Origin: an uncultured Carnobacterium sp.
GTDB taxonomy: Bacteria > Bacillota > Bacilli > Lactobacillales > Aerococcaceae
Reading direction: 5' to 3'
Assembly (NCBI GenBank): GCA_937976325.1
Contig: CALJSD010000059.1
Coordinates: 1 to 34,123, forward strand
Length of the DNA: 34,123 bases
The notes under the pieces are model-generated. The model was not told where the DNA came from. It saw only the letters and a program-made list of their open reading frames with translations, and searched no databases. The first letter of the stretch is position 1, and the number at the start of each line of letters is the position of its first letter. The position numbers and the translations under genes are program-made. Below are positions 33,368 through 34,123 of this stretch, piece by piece.

Positions 33368-34123
33368 CTAGTCTCTTTTACCTTTTTTAGGAATGGCTAG
33401 GCCTAATCCACCAAGAGCTGCAAGAATTCCTCCAATGATTCCTGGAGTTACATCTTCTACCCCTGTATTTGGTAATGTTTCTTTTGCTTCACCTGCTGCA
33501 GGCGCTGGAGCTGGTTTATTTTCTCCTTGGGCTGCACTTGGAGCTGCTGCTACTTGTGAAGTAGGTGCTGCTGGAGTTGCAGGTGTTGTTGGTGTTGCAG
33601 GTGTTGCTGGAGTAGTTGGAGTTACTGGTGTTTCACTAGCAACAACTTTGAATGTAACTGCGTATAAACTGAAGTGTTTAACGTTAAGTGTAACAACATT
33701 GTTTTCTCCATTAGAGAATTCAACTGTTTCTTTCACTTCTTTCGTATCACTTGTTACGAAGTAAGCTCCATCTACTTCTTTAGCAACTGGGAATGTTACT
33801 TTCGCAGCCCCTTCAACACGAACTGGTTTACCATCTTTATCAACGAAAGTAATTTCATAACCTTGATATTCTTTTCCTTCAAGACCTTTAATTGTTTCGT
33901 TCACTTTTTCAACTTTAAGCATCTTGATGTTCTTATCAAGAAGTTTAGTTGGTACTTCAACGACTACCGGAGTATCTCCGTTTTCGTCTTCAAATTTCGC
34001 AATACCTTTTTCCTTATCAACCGTTACCTTCACACCATCCGTTTCGTATAGAGGTAATTCTACAGCTGGTTGATCTGGAGTTGGTGTTGGTTCTGGGTTC
34101 GGAGTTGGCTCTGGGTTCGGAGT
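33368..34123 (-). CDS. LPXTG-anchored surface protein, C-terminal part
   Basis: 252 codons of a larger gene that enters from beyond the window end; no start is present here. From the window edge the frame reads a TPNPEPTPNPEPTPTP repeat, then a beta-rich domain of about 120 residues (ITFVDKDGKPVRVEGAAKVTF, ending VKHFSLYAVTFKV). A Pro/Thr/Ala linker (TPTTPATPATPTT) follows, then LPNTG, a Gly-rich TM segment and a KKGKRD tail for sortase. A GTG at 34033 could be mistaken for a start, but the frame is open through it. The Asn-Pro-Glu-Pro repeats suggest a wall-spanning stalk. The N-terminal function is unknown. A terminator follows 70 bases downstream. Confidence 0.85.
   Translation of the reverse strand, partial: TPNPEPTPNPEPTPTPDQPAVELPLYETDGVKVTVDKEKGIAKFEDENGDTPVVVEVPTKLLDKNIKMLKVEKVNETIKGLEGKEYQGYEITFVDKDGKPVRVEGAAKVTFPVAKEVDGAYFVTSDTKEVKETVEFSNGENNVVTLNVKHFSLYAVTFKVVASETPVTPTTPATPATPTTPATPAAPTSQVAAAPSAAQGENKPAPAPAAGEAKETLPNTGVEDVTPGIIGGILAALGGLGLAIPKKGKRD

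Noticed and set aside
33393..33764. 123-codon plus-strand frame antisense to the LPXTG gene
   Set aside because: GVAGV-type repeats come from the reverse of the Pro/Thr linker; the minus frame ends in a clear LPNTG anchor.

Overview
The window is low-GC Firmicutes DNA, almost certainly an oral Lactobacillales of the Granulicatella/Carnobacteriaceae type. The evidence is AGGAGG ribosome sites, T-box and M-box leaders, LPXTG surface proteins with Thr-rich stalks, PTS and ABC sugar uptake, and a xpaC-telA pair. The genus is inferred from general resemblance, not from a search. The first ~570 bases do not fit: they carry the C-terminal end of a Bacteroidetes-type ParE and the start of a Bacteroidetes-type S41 peptidase (Porphyromonas-like). 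They join, in frame, an mgtA-type Mg2+ ATPase cut off just before its phosphorylation motif. I read this as a probable chimeric contig junction near 566-574.

Layout. 1-571: foreign ParE/S41 fragments (minus). 572-1911: truncated mgtA with an M-box Mg2+ riboswitch and its terminator. 2024-2662: Thr-rich lipoprotein with a DUF6287-like domain. 2745-12504: an oligosaccharide uptake locus. Its minus operon encodes two permeases, a binding lipoprotein, a YesL-like protein and a GH31 glycosidase; a divergent YesM/YesN-type two-component system faces it across a promoter region with three repeated motifs. 12546-15819: rhodanese-like protein, glucokinase, rhomboid protease and an HD/5-formyl-THF cyclo-ligase fusion. 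15939-16127: a striking unexplained foldback element. 16192-19543: cellobiose-type PTS (IIA, IIB, IIC) and a GH1 6-phospho-beta-glucosidase, divergent from a GntR/UTRA regulator followed by manA. 21436-23229: pepF. 23356-24326: two small membrane proteins (MltG LysM-like domain; SwrB-like). 24490-25464: an A+T-rich exonuclease-BRCT protein. 25601-27463: telA and xpaC. 27622-29769: a GH16 wall-anchored protein with a long repetitive stalk. 30126-32915: ileS with a T-box leader. 33368-34123: C-terminal part of another LPXTG protein.

The genes suggest a host-associated sugar scavenger. The ABC locus is probably induced through the membrane sensor and cut intracellularly by GH31. The PTS operon phosphorylates beta-glucosides for GH1, and its promoter has an apparent GntR operator and a near-consensus cre. 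Glucokinase and ManA feed the sugars into glycolysis. No tRNA, rRNA, CRISPR array, prophage or insertion-sequence gene was seen. The best candidates for new biology are the 190-bp foldback element (15939-16127), the HD/cyclo-ligase fusion, and the three-copy operator-like motif between the ABC operon and its sensor kinase.
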